NCBI GenBank assembly: GCA_030838025.1 | Contig: JAUTXM010000520.1 | Span: forward strand, 1 to 9,286 | DNA length: 9,286 nucleotides | Direction: 5' to 3' | DNA from: Acidimicrobiaceae bacterium | GTDB lineage: Bacteria > Actinomycetota > Acidimicrobiia > Acidimicrobiales > Palsa-688 | Shown here: positions 1-6,895 of the stretch, in pieces | Position numbering within the stretch: the first letter of the stretch is position 1 | Layout of the letters: every line of letters begins with the position of its first letter | Notes under the pieces: generated by a model | What the model saw: the letters and a program-made list of their open reading frames with translations, nothing else | The model's database searches: none | Told to the model about the DNA's origin: nothing | Position numbers and translations under genes: made by a program

Positions 1-1
1 G

Positions 2-1285
2 GCTGCGGCCCGGTGGGGCAGCCGGCTGACGACTACCCCGGGGCGCATGCGCCTCGCGGTCGCCGCGACACTCGCCGGACTACTCGTGTTCGCCGTCGTC
101 GGCACCGGAGCGCTCCGGGCCAGGGAACGAGCCACCAAGGCGGTGAGCCGGCAGGCGGGGCTGTTAATCGGCGCCGAGGTCATCTACTCCTCGCTCGCCG
201 ACGCCGACGCCACCGCCACGAACACCTTCTTGAAGGCGGGACTCGAGCCACCTGACCGGCGCCAGGTGTATGTCGACGACCTGGCTACCGCCACGACCCA
301 GTTGGCGAAGGTCGCGGGCCAAGCCGGTACCTCCGGTGCGGCTGCCGACGCCGTCGGAGTCATCACCAAGGACCTCCCCACCTACAGCGGGCTCATCGAA
401 GCGGCGCGAGTCAACAACCGCCTTGGCTATCCCGTCGGCGCGGCCTACCTTCGCGAAGCCTCGTCACTCATGCAGACCGACATCCTCCCCGCCGCGGGTC
501 GCCTCTACCAGGCGGAGTCGGGGAGGCTCGACCGGGCCTACAAGTCGGGCCGCTCGGCGCTCGACGTCGCCGGGCTGGTTCTGGGAGCCCTCCTGGCGCT
601 GGCCCTGCTGGGGGTGACCCAGGTGTTCATCACCCGACGAACCAACCGGGTCCTGAACCCGCTCCTCGTCGTCGCTTCTGTTCTGACCCTTGTCCTGGCG
701 GCATGGACCCTCGTCGCCTTCTTCCTGTCCGCGGCCCAGTTGAAACAGGCGCAGAGGAAGGGATCGGATCCCGTGCAACTTCTCTCCAGCGCCCGGATCC
801 TGGTCTCGCGCGCCCAGGTCGACGAAAACCTGGCCCTGGTGGCCCGGGGAAGTGGCAGTCAGTACCTGGACGATTTCAACGCGGTGACCGGCGAGCTGGG
901 TCCTCCCAACGGATCGTCAGGCTTGCTCGACGAGGCCGGGTCTTCGGTTCCCGAGGTGGGGCAACCTCTGACCGGAACGGGCGGACTGTATCCCGCCTAT
1001 TTGCAGGCCCACGCGCTGGTATTGAAGGCCGAGAACAGCAACAACTTTGCGATGGCGGTCGAGCTGGCCACCGGTAGCGCCAACGGCGAGCAGCTCCTGG
1101 CGGCAACCCGCCTGAGTGACGCCCTGAACGGCCGAATCGGTCGGGCTCAGGTCGTCTTCGACTCCAAGGCGAGGGGTGCATCCCACGACCTGGCACGGCT
1201 CAGCCTGGCAGGCATCGGGCTGGTCGTCCTGGCCGCCGTGCTGGCGCTGCTCGGAGTGCAGCAGAGGATCAACGAATACCGATGA
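2..1285 (+). CDS. glnX: GlnX-like four-helix membrane sensor protein (5' partial)
   Basis: This is probably the membrane partner of the GlnH lipoprotein, relaying extracellular amino-acid status to PknG inside the cell. Counting from the ATG at 47, the protein has 412 residues with four hydrophobic helices at about 3-22, 172-194, 204-229 and 383-404. They frame two mostly helical extracellular loops (about 23-171 and 230-382). Only a short inner loop (195-203) and a short C-terminal tail face the cytoplasm. Loop 1 carries SLADADATA near residues 49-57, a motif I associate with this actinobacterial family; loop 2 carries a related stretch (ILVSRAQVDENLALVARG). The frame stays open upstream to base 2 and encodes TTPGR just before the ATG, which fits the N-terminus of such proteins, so the real start is probably outside the window. 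The stop overlaps the glnH start (ATGA, 1282-1285). The assignment rests on topology, motifs and gene order. Confidence 0.82.
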   Translation, partial: AAARWGSRLTTTPGRMRLAVAATLAGLLVFAVVGTGALRARERATKAVSRQAGLLIGAEVIYSSLADADATATNTFLKAGLEPPDRRQVYVDDLATATTQLAKVAGQAGTSGAAADAVGVITKDLPTYSGLIEAARVNNRLGYPVGAAYLREASSLMQTDILPAAGRLYQAESGRLDRAYKSGRSALDVAGLVLGALLALALLGVTQVFITRRTNRVLNPLLVVASVLTLVLAAWTLVAFFLSAAQLKQAQRKGSDPVQLLSSARILVSRAQVDENLALVARGSGSQYLDDFNAVTGELGPPNGSSGLLDEAGSSVPEVGQPLTGTGGLYPAYLQAHALVLKAENSNNFAMAVELATGSANGEQLLAATRLSDALNGRIGRAQVVFDSKARGASHDLARLSLAGIGLVVLAAVLALLGVQQRINEYR

Positions 1286-2274
1286 GCCGCCGCCTCGGGG
1301 CCCTCATGCTGGCCGTTGCCCTCGTCGGGATCGCGGCGTGCGGGAGCAGCACCACCGCCAGCCGCGACGCCCTGCGGGCGCTGGCGGTGAAGGCGACGAC
1401 CACGACCGTTGCCCCAAGTCCGCCGACCACGGCGCCCGCGTGCGCCAACCCCGAGGCCAGTTTGCGGCCGGGTCCCCTGCCCGCGCCGGGAGCCCTGCCC
1501 GCGGGCTCCTTCATGTCGGCCATCCGCCAGCGCGGCCGCCTCATCGTCGGGGTGGACCAGAACACCCTTCTCTTCGGCTATCTCAATCCAGCCAGCGGCC
1601 ACATCGAGGGATTCGACATCGACATGCTCCGCCAGGTGGCCAAGGCCATCTTCGGTGACGACGGCCAGAACCAGGAAACCCACCTTCAGTTCGTGGCGAT
1701 CAGTGCCGCCCAGCGCATCCCCTTCGTGCAGAGCGGGCAGGTCGACATCGTCGCCGACACGATGACCATCAACTGCGCTCGCGAAGTCGTGGTGAGCTTC
1801 TCCAGCGTCTATTTCAAGGCCGGCCAGCGCATCCTCGTTCGCGACAACTCGGACATCAAATCCAGCGCAGACCTGGGCGGCAAGCGAACCTGCGCCGCCG
1901 CCGGTTCCACCTCGATCAGCAACGTCGTCGACGTCAGCAAGACCCATGCGCAATCGCCTGCCATACCGGTCCAGGTCACCGACTGGACCGACTGCCTGGT
2001 CGCCCTGCAATCAGGCACGATCGATGCCGTGTCGACCGACGACACCATTCTGGCGGGGCTCAAAGCCCAGGACCCTCACACGAAACTGGTCGGGGACAAG
2101 TTCACCGACGAGCCCTATGGAATGGCCATCAATTTGAGCCATCCTGAATTCGTGCGCTTCGTCAACGGCGTCCTGGAACGGGTGCGGGCGGACGGGACCT
2201 GGACGGCCATCTGGAACCGGTGGCTGGGACCGGGAACGGCACCGGCGCCGCCCGCCGCGAGCTACCGGGACTGA
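1282..2274 (+). CDS. glnH: GlnH-like amino-acid-binding lipoprotein (solute-binding protein family 3)
   Basis: This is a predicted membrane-anchored extracytoplasmic receptor for acidic amino acids (Asp/Glu/Asn in mycobacterial GlnH). It acts as a sensor, since no ABC permease or ATPase lies nearby. The 330-residue protein has a lipoprotein signal with lipobox IAAC (Cys20), a Thr/Pro-rich linker (about 21-75), and an SBP_bac_3 fold from about 80 to 315. Visible landmarks are RGRLIVGVD (84-92), GFDIDMLRQVAKAIFGD (110-126), DIVADTMTINCARE (155-168), DCLVALQ (237-243), DAVSTDDTILAGL (248-260) and the end segment DGTWTAIWNRWL. Cysteines 54, 165, 204 and 238 appear to match conserved positions in mycobacterial GlnH as I remember it, and could form disulfides. 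The start overlaps the glnX stop (ATGA), which suggests translational coupling. A purine run at 1263-1268 lies 13 bases upstream, rather far for a ribosome binding site. Confidence 0.92.
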   Translation: MSRRLGALMLAVALVGIAACGSSTTASRDALRALAVKATTTTVAPSPPTTAPACANPEASLRPGPLPAPGALPAGSFMSAIRQRGRLIVGVDQNTLLFGYLNPASGHIEGFDIDMLRQVAKAIFGDDGQNQETHLQFVAISAAQRIPFVQSGQVDIVADTMTINCAREVVVSFSSVYFKAGQRILVRDNSDIKSSADLGGKRTCAAAGSTSISNVVDVSKTHAQSPAIPVQVTDWTDCLVALQSGTIDAVSTDDTILAGLKAQDPHTKLVGDKFTDEPYGMAINLSHPEFVRFVNGVLERVRADGTWTAIWNRWLGPGTAPAPPAASYRD

Positions 2275-2277
2275 GCG

Positions 2278-3474
2278 GTGGACGCCGCAGAGATCGACCG
2301 CAATCTGGGTCACCTCCGCGACACGGTCGCGGTGATTTCGACCAATCTGGTTGACCTGGAGACCGACGCCGGTCGGACCCGGCTCGACCAGTCACCGCTG
2401 AGCGGGGCGACCGAAGCGCGGTGGGCGGAGGCCAAACGCGATCTCACCTACCTGTGGCAATGGTTCACCCAGCTGAACGACGTGTTGGAGAAGGCCGTCG
2501 ATCTTCGGGGGACCAAACCCCGGCTCGATGCCGAACCGATCAAGCAGCTGGAGTGGCTGATCAACGGGCCGTCGATCGAGCTGTCCACGGCCGATATCCC
2601 CCTCGCCGAGCGGGGTCTGTTCGGACCGGCTGAAACAACGATCCGATGCAGCCCGCCACAGTTGCTCGAACGGATGCGGACCGCGTTCGACCGGGTGGTG
2701 GCGGTCATCTCGGAGTGCAGCCGGCGGTGGGGCGCCCTCGACGCCAGACTCCTGCCGCTGACCGACCAGCTCGCCGAGGCGCGGCGCCTCGCCGACACCG
2801 TGGGAGAGACCCACCGTCCCGAGCTGGACCGGGCCCAAGCCCAACTCGATCAGCTCCAACGTGCGGTCATGTCCGACCCATTGGCGGCGTCGGCAGACAT
2901 CGTGGACTCGATCGCCGGGACCGTCGGCGCAGCCACCGACGAGCTGCGTCGCCTGGTCCAGCTCCGTGACAATCTGGCCATCCGGGTGGGCGAGGCGCGC
3001 GCCCTCATGGCGGAGTTACGCACCACCACGGCGGCCGCCGCCGACGCCCGGGCCGTGGCGCTGAGCAAGATCGCCAACCCGGCCGTGATCGATCCCCGTC
3101 CAGTAGCCGACGGCGTCGAGGCCGAGCTGGCCTCTGTCTCGTCCATGTCCGCCCAGGGCGACTGGCGTGCCGCCGGCAACCTGCTGGTGCAGTGGACCAC
3201 CCGGTGCCGCGACGCTCTCGGTGAGGCCCAACGTGCCTTGGCCGCCAACCGGGCCCCGGTCGCGACCCGCAATGAGCTTCGGGGCCGTCTCGATGCCTAC
3301 CGGGCCAAGGCCTACCGCCTCGGTCTGCTCGAAGACCCGGCGGTTGCGGGTCTGTACGCCCGAGCCCAAGAGGCACTGTTCACTGCCCCGACCGACTTGG
3401 AGAAGGCGGAGCAACTCCTCCGGCGATACCAACAAGCCCTGACCGGGCCCGCATCCCGCGAGGTGACCACGTGA
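2278..3474 (+). CDS. Conserved helical protein of unknown function between glnH and pknG
   Basis: I cannot assign a function. The 398-residue product has no signal peptide or membrane helix and should be cytoplasmic and almost wholly alpha-helical. Residues about 1-95 hold two helices with an aromatic patch (YLWQWF, 58-63). A short loop, GPSIELSTADIPLAERGLFG (97-116), looks like the least helical and possibly most conserved part. Residues 127-260 form long heptad-like, coiled-coil-prone helices rich in Ala, Arg, Leu and Glu. Residues 283-390 resemble a compact helical-repeat end (RLGLLEDPAVAGLYARA, then PTDLEKAEQLLRRYQ). I recall similar proteins beside PknG-like kinases in streptomycetes but cannot check this. 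The GTG start lies 3 bases after the glnH stop with a weak GGGA at 2267-2270; the stop overlaps the kinase start (GTGA). Its place between sensor and kinase suggests an adaptor, which is inference. Confidence 0.85.
   Translation: MDAAEIDRNLGHLRDTVAVISTNLVDLETDAGRTRLDQSPLSGATEARWAEAKRDLTYLWQWFTQLNDVLEKAVDLRGTKPRLDAEPIKQLEWLINGPSIELSTADIPLAERGLFGPAETTIRCSPPQLLERMRTAFDRVVAVISECSRRWGALDARLLPLTDQLAEARRLADTVGETHRPELDRAQAQLDQLQRAVMSDPLAASADIVDSIAGTVGAATDELRRLVQLRDNLAIRVGEARALMAELRTTTAAAADARAVALSKIANPAVIDPRPVADGVEAELASVSSMSAQGDWRAAGNLLVQWTTRCRDALGEAQRALAANRAPVATRNELRGRLDAYRAKAYRLGLLEDPAVAGLYARAQEALFTAPTDLEKAEQLLRRYQQALTGPASREVTT
3460..3465 (+). promoter_or_regulatory. Shine-Dalgarno for pknG
   Basis: GAGGTG lies 5 bases before the GTG at 3471. 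It supports that GTG as the pknG start and shows that the GTGA overlap gene has its own ribosome binding site, inside the end of the preceding gene. Confidence 0.6.
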
Positions 3475-5717
3475 AATGCCAACGGCCCGGCTGCACCGGC
3501 ACGATCGAGGACGGCTATTGCAACGTGTGCGGGCTGGCGCCCGCGGCCGGATCCGCCCCCGTGGCTGCAGCCGGTTCTGGTGCCGGAACGAGCGGGTCGC
3601 AGTCTCGACCGACTGCGGGCACGGCGCCCGTCGCCGCATCGGCCGTCTGGTCTCGTTCCGCCGTCGCGTCGAGTCGATCGACGGTAAGTGGTCGCACCGG
3701 TACCTCGCGCGGCGGTTCTGGCCGGACCCGTGGCTCGGGGCGCAGCCACCTGGGCCAGGGCCTGGTCGAGGTGCCCCCCGTTCCGTATCGGGACCCCTCG
3801 ACGGCCCTCATGGCGGTACCCGAGGTGTCCGAGGACAAGCGGTTCTGCGCCCATTGCGGCGAGCCCGTAGGCCGGGGCCGCAGCGGGGCCAAGGGGCGGC
3901 CCGAGGGCTTCTGCCGCAACTGCGGGCATGCCTTCTCGTTCTCGCCCAAGCTGGCGCGGGGCGACCTTGTGGCCGGTCAGTACGAGGTGGTGGGCTGCCT
4001 CGCCCACGGCGGGCTGGGGTGGATCTACCTCGCACGCGACCACAACGTCTCGGACCGCTGGGTGGTGCTGAAGGGCCTGCTCGACGCGGGCGACGACGAC
4101 GCCATGATCGCGGCCCTGGCCGAGCGACGCTTCCTCGCCCAGGTCGAGCACCCGAACATCGTCAAGATCTTCAACTTCGTCCAGCACAAGGGCTCCGGCT
4201 ACATCGTCATGGAGTACGTGGGCGGATCGTCATTGAAGGATCTGCTGAAAGACCGGCGCGCCGCCGCGGGCAGGGTCGAGCCGCTCCCCCTCGAGCAGGC
4301 CATCGCCTACATGCTCGAGATCCTGCCGGCCCTTGGCTACCTGCACCGGCTGGACCTGTTGTACTGCGACTTCAAGCCCGACAATGTGATCCAGAGCGAG
4401 GAGTCCCTCAAGCTGATCGACCTGGGCGGGGTGCGCCGCGCCGACGACGAGGTCAGCGCGGTGTACGGCACCGTCGGCTACCAAGCGCCCGAGATCGCCG
4501 ACGTGGGGCCGTCGGTCTCGTCGGACCTTTACACCGTGGCCCGCACCCTCGCGGCCTTGAGCATCGACTTCAAGGGCTATCAACGCGAGTACGTCGCGGT
4601 GCTCCCTCGCCCTGACGACGTGGCACTCTTCACCCGGTTCGACTCACTCTACCGGTTCCTCCTGAAGGGCACGGCCACCGATCCCGGTGCCCGTTTCCAG
4701 TCAGCCGAAGAGATGGCCGAGCAGTTGTTGGGCGTGCTGCGCGAAGTGGTGGCGGCCAACACCGGCATTCCCCGACCGGCCCTCAGTGGCCTCTTCACGA
4801 CCGACCTGCGGGCTCGTCCTGACGGCGCCGACTGGCGGTTGCTGCCCGCCTTGATCGTGGCTGCGGACGATCCCGCCGCGGGCTATCTGGCCACCCTGGC
4901 GGCCGCCGAGTCCAGCGAACAGATCGAGTTGCTGCGGGAGGCGCCGGTCCACAGCGTCGAGATCGATTTCCGCTTGGCCCGATCGTTGATCGACACCGGC
5001 CAGCACGCGGCGGCCGAGGAGATCCTCGCCGCCCTCCAGGCCGACGACCCGGGCGACTGGCGGGTGTGGTGGACACGGGGCCTGTCGGCCATCGACCAGG
5101 GCGACACGGCCGGGGCCTGGGCGGCGTTCGACTGGGTCTATGGCAACCTGCCGGGCGAGCTGGGACCGAAGCTGGCACTCGCGGTCACGGCCGAGCTGGG
5201 CGGCGCAGCACAGCGGGCCCTGCCTTGGTACGACGTGGTGTCGCGGACCGACACGGGGTTCACCACGGCCTCGTTCGGGCTAGCCCGATGCCGGCTGGCA
5301 GGGGGCGACCGGATCGGCGCCGTCGAGGCGTACAACCGGGTGCCCGAGGGTTCGAGCTCCTACCTCGACGCCCAGCTGTGTGCCGCCCGGGCGCTGATCG
5401 AGGTGGACGGGACGACGGCACCGGAGCTGTCGGATCTGGGCCGGGCCGAGGCGACCGTCGCACACCTCAAGCTGAGCGGCGAGCAACGGGCCAGCGTGAC
5501 GAGGGAGCTCTATGAGGCCGCCCTTCAGCTGCTTCGCACCGGTCGCATCCATCCCGACCCATCCATCACCCTGATGGGCGAGCCGGTGACCGAGGTGCGA
5601 CTACGGCTGGGCCTCGAGCGGGCGTACCGGGCGCTGGCCCGCCTGGCTGCGACACCAGAGGAGCGGATCACCCTGATCGACCAAGCCAACCAAGTCCGCC
5701 CGAGGACGCTTTGGTGA
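3471..5717 (+). CDS. pknG: PknG-type serine/threonine protein kinase with zinc ribbon, rubredoxin-like and TPR modules
   Basis: This is a soluble Ser/Thr kinase, the likely output of the GlnH/GlnX sensor; in mycobacteria PknG phosphorylates the FHA protein GarA. The 748 residues nearly equal mycobacterial PknG. In order: a zinc ribbon (C3, C8, C17, C20); a Ser/Thr/Arg/Gly-rich linker (about 25-115); a rubredoxin-like module (C126, C129, C148, C151); the kinase domain (about 171-425); and a helical TPR-type C-terminal region (about 430-748). Kinase landmarks are the glycine loop AHGGLGWIYLA (178-188), ATP-binding Lys201, catalytic YCDFKPDN (Asp300, Lys302, Asn305) and the metal motif DLGGV (Asp317). 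The HRD arginine is absent and DFG is DLG, as in PknG generally, so the enzyme should be active although atypical. The N-terminal ribbon is an addition relative to mycobacterial PknG as I remember it. The start and stop codons overlap both neighbours by 4 bases. Confidence 0.95.
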   Translation: MKCQRPGCTGTIEDGYCNVCGLAPAAGSAPVAAAGSGAGTSGSQSRPTAGTAPVAASAVWSRSAVASSRSTVSGRTGTSRGGSGRTRGSGRSHLGQGLVEVPPVPYRDPSTALMAVPEVSEDKRFCAHCGEPVGRGRSGAKGRPEGFCRNCGHAFSFSPKLARGDLVAGQYEVVGCLAHGGLGWIYLARDHNVSDRWVVLKGLLDAGDDDAMIAALAERRFLAQVEHPNIVKIFNFVQHKGSGYIVMEYVGGSSLKDLLKDRRAAAGRVEPLPLEQAIAYMLEILPALGYLHRLDLLYCDFKPDNVIQSEESLKLIDLGGVRRADDEVSAVYGTVGYQAPEIADVGPSVSSDLYTVARTLAALSIDFKGYQREYVAVLPRPDDVALFTRFDSLYRFLLKGTATDPGARFQSAEEMAEQLLGVLREVVAANTGIPRPALSGLFTTDLRARPDGADWRLLPALIVAADDPAAGYLATLAAAESSEQIELLREAPVHSVEIDFRLARSLIDTGQHAAAEEILAALQADDPGDWRVWWTRGLSAIDQGDTAGAWAAFDWVYGNLPGELGPKLALAVTAELGGAAQRALPWYDVVSRTDTGFTTASFGLARCRLAGGDRIGAVEAYNRVPEGSSSYLDAQLCAARALIEVDGTTAPELSDLGRAEATVAHLKLSGEQRASVTRELYEAALQLLRTGRIHPDPSITLMGEPVTEVRLRLGLERAYRALARLAATPEERITLIDQANQVRPRTLW
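5702..5706 (+). promoter_or_regulatory. Shine-Dalgarno for the PP2C gene
   Basis: GAGGA ends 7 bases before the GTG at 5714 but only 4 bases before the TTG at 5711. The spacing favours GTG as the true start and gives the same GTGA stop/start overlap seen at the pknG start. Confidence 0.55.
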
Positions 5718-6880
5718 CCGACGAGGCCGAGGCGGCAACCGTCTCGATCTGTCCGGTATGCGGGGCCGCCGTCGAGCCCCGCGACCAGTTTTGCGAGGTG
5801 TGCGGAACACCGCTCACCGAGGAGGCCCGAGCATCGGAGGGCAGCGCCGGCGATGCGGCCCGCACGATGGGTGGTGCCTCGGGCACCGAAGATGCCTTTG
5901 CCGGCGCCCCGCAGACTCACTCCACACCCACCGCCCCGGCTGGCCCGTCGGGACGGACCGAGCCGTGCGTACGTTGCGGCGCCCCGCCCGCAGACATCGA
6001 CGTCGACGGCTACTGCACCGTGTGCGGCCTCTTGCAACCGGGACCCCGCGACCACCTCGAGCTTGACCTTGGCTGGGCCGCCGGGGTGACCGACCGGGGT
6101 CGCCAGCATCCCCGCAACGAGGACGCGTTCCACCTGGAGCTGGCGGGACCGGCAGCCGACTTCGGGGTGGTGGCGGTGGTCTGCGATGGCGTGTCGTCGT
6201 CCGTCCGAGCCGAGGACGCCTCGGAGTCGGCCGCAGCCGCCGCCGCCACCGTCCTGGCCGCCGTGGTCGGCGGTGCGGGCTCCCTGGCGGACGCAACGGT
6301 CCACGCCGCCGACGCCGCCACGCGCGCCGTCATGGCCCTCCCCTGGACCCCCACCGACCAGATGGCCAGCCCGGCGTGCACCCTCGTCTCGGCCGCGTGC
6401 CGGTTGGGCCAGGTCGCAGTGGGCTGGGTTGGTGACAGCCGGGCGTACTGGCTCGGTCCGGACCCGTCCGAAGGACTCCTGAAGTTGACCGTTGATGATT
6501 CTTGGGCGGAAGCCCAGATCGAGACTGGCAGGATGACCGAAGGTGAGGCCGAGGCCGATCCTCGCTCGCACGCCATCACCCGATGGATCGGTGCCGACGC
6601 CCCTGACGTCGATGCCCGGGTGATCACCATGACGCCGGCCTTGCCCGGCCGGCTCCTCCTTTGCTCCGACGGGCTTTGGAATTACGCCTCCAGCACCGAT
6701 GACATGGCCCGCCTGCTGGACAGCCAGCCGCCCGACGCGACCCCGATTCAGTTGGCCAGGGCGCTGACCACGTTCGCCTTGACTGCGGGCGGCCATGACA
6801 ACATCACCGTCGTCGTCATCGACCTGCCTATCCCGCCCGCCGAACGCGACACCGATGGGAACGCCGACCAACAACGCTGA
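5714..6880 (+). CDS. PP2C-family protein phosphatase with two N-terminal zinc ribbons
   Basis: This is a predicted metal-dependent Ser/Thr phosphatase, the likely antagonist of the adjacent PknG-type kinase. The product has 388 residues from the GTG at 5714. Two zinc ribbons come first (C13, C16, C27, C30, and C85, C88, C101, C104), separated by an Ala/Gly/Thr-rich linker. The PP2C domain covers about 115-372. Its metal-binding and catalytic motifs are all present: RNED (Asp137), the DG of CDGVSSS (Asp158), GDSRAYWL (Asp241), CSDGLWNY (Asp319) and GGHDNITVVVI (Asp362). The usual DGxGG appears as DGVSS. There is no membrane helix, unlike PstP-type housekeeping phosphatases, so the enzyme should be cytosolic. 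The second ribbon (DGYCTVCGL) closely copies that of the kinase (DGYCNVCGL). A TTG at 5711 would add one residue but fits the ribosome binding site less well. Confidence 0.93.
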   Translation: MTDEAEAATVSICPVCGAAVEPRDQFCEVCGTPLTEEARASEGSAGDAARTMGGASGTEDAFAGAPQTHSTPTAPAGPSGRTEPCVRCGAPPADIDVDGYCTVCGLLQPGPRDHLELDLGWAAGVTDRGRQHPRNEDAFHLELAGPAADFGVVAVVCDGVSSSVRAEDASESAAAAAATVLAAVVGGAGSLADATVHAADAATRAVMALPWTPTDQMASPACTLVSAACRLGQVAVGWVGDSRAYWLGPDPSEGLLKLTVDDSWAEAQIETGRMTEGEAEADPRSHAITRWIGADAPDVDARVITMTPALPGRLLLCSDGLWNYASSTDDMARLLDSQPPDATPIQLARALTTFALTAGGHDNITVVVIDLPIPPAERDTDGNADQQR

Positions 6881-6883
6881 GCC

Positions 6884-6890
6884 GAAAGGA
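6884..6890 (+). promoter_or_regulatory. Strong Shine-Dalgarno for the VWA gene
   Basis: GAAAGGA lies 5 bases before the GTG at 6896, in the 15-base gap after the phosphatase stop. It is the clearest ribosome binding site in the window and fixes the VWA start. Confidence 0.75.
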
Positions 6891-6895
6891 ACGCC

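Noticed and set aside
1147..2010. A 287-residue - strand frame opposite glnH
   Set aside because: The + strand frame has a lipobox and a full SBP_bac_3 domain; the antisense product has no recognisable features.
1282..2274. GlnH as part of an ABC importer
   Set aside because: No permease or ATPase gene is in the window, and linkage to a GlnX-like protein and PknG points to sensing. Transport genes elsewhere cannot be excluded.
3476..4615. A 379-residue + strand frame inside pknG
   Set aside because: It is the out-of-frame shadow of pknG, with Arg/Pro/Gly-rich translation; the pknG frame holds the kinase motifs.
5711..5713. TTG as start of the phosphatase gene
   Set aside because: The GTG at 5714 has better spacing from GAGGA (7 bases against 4) and repeats the GTGA overlap used at the pknG start.
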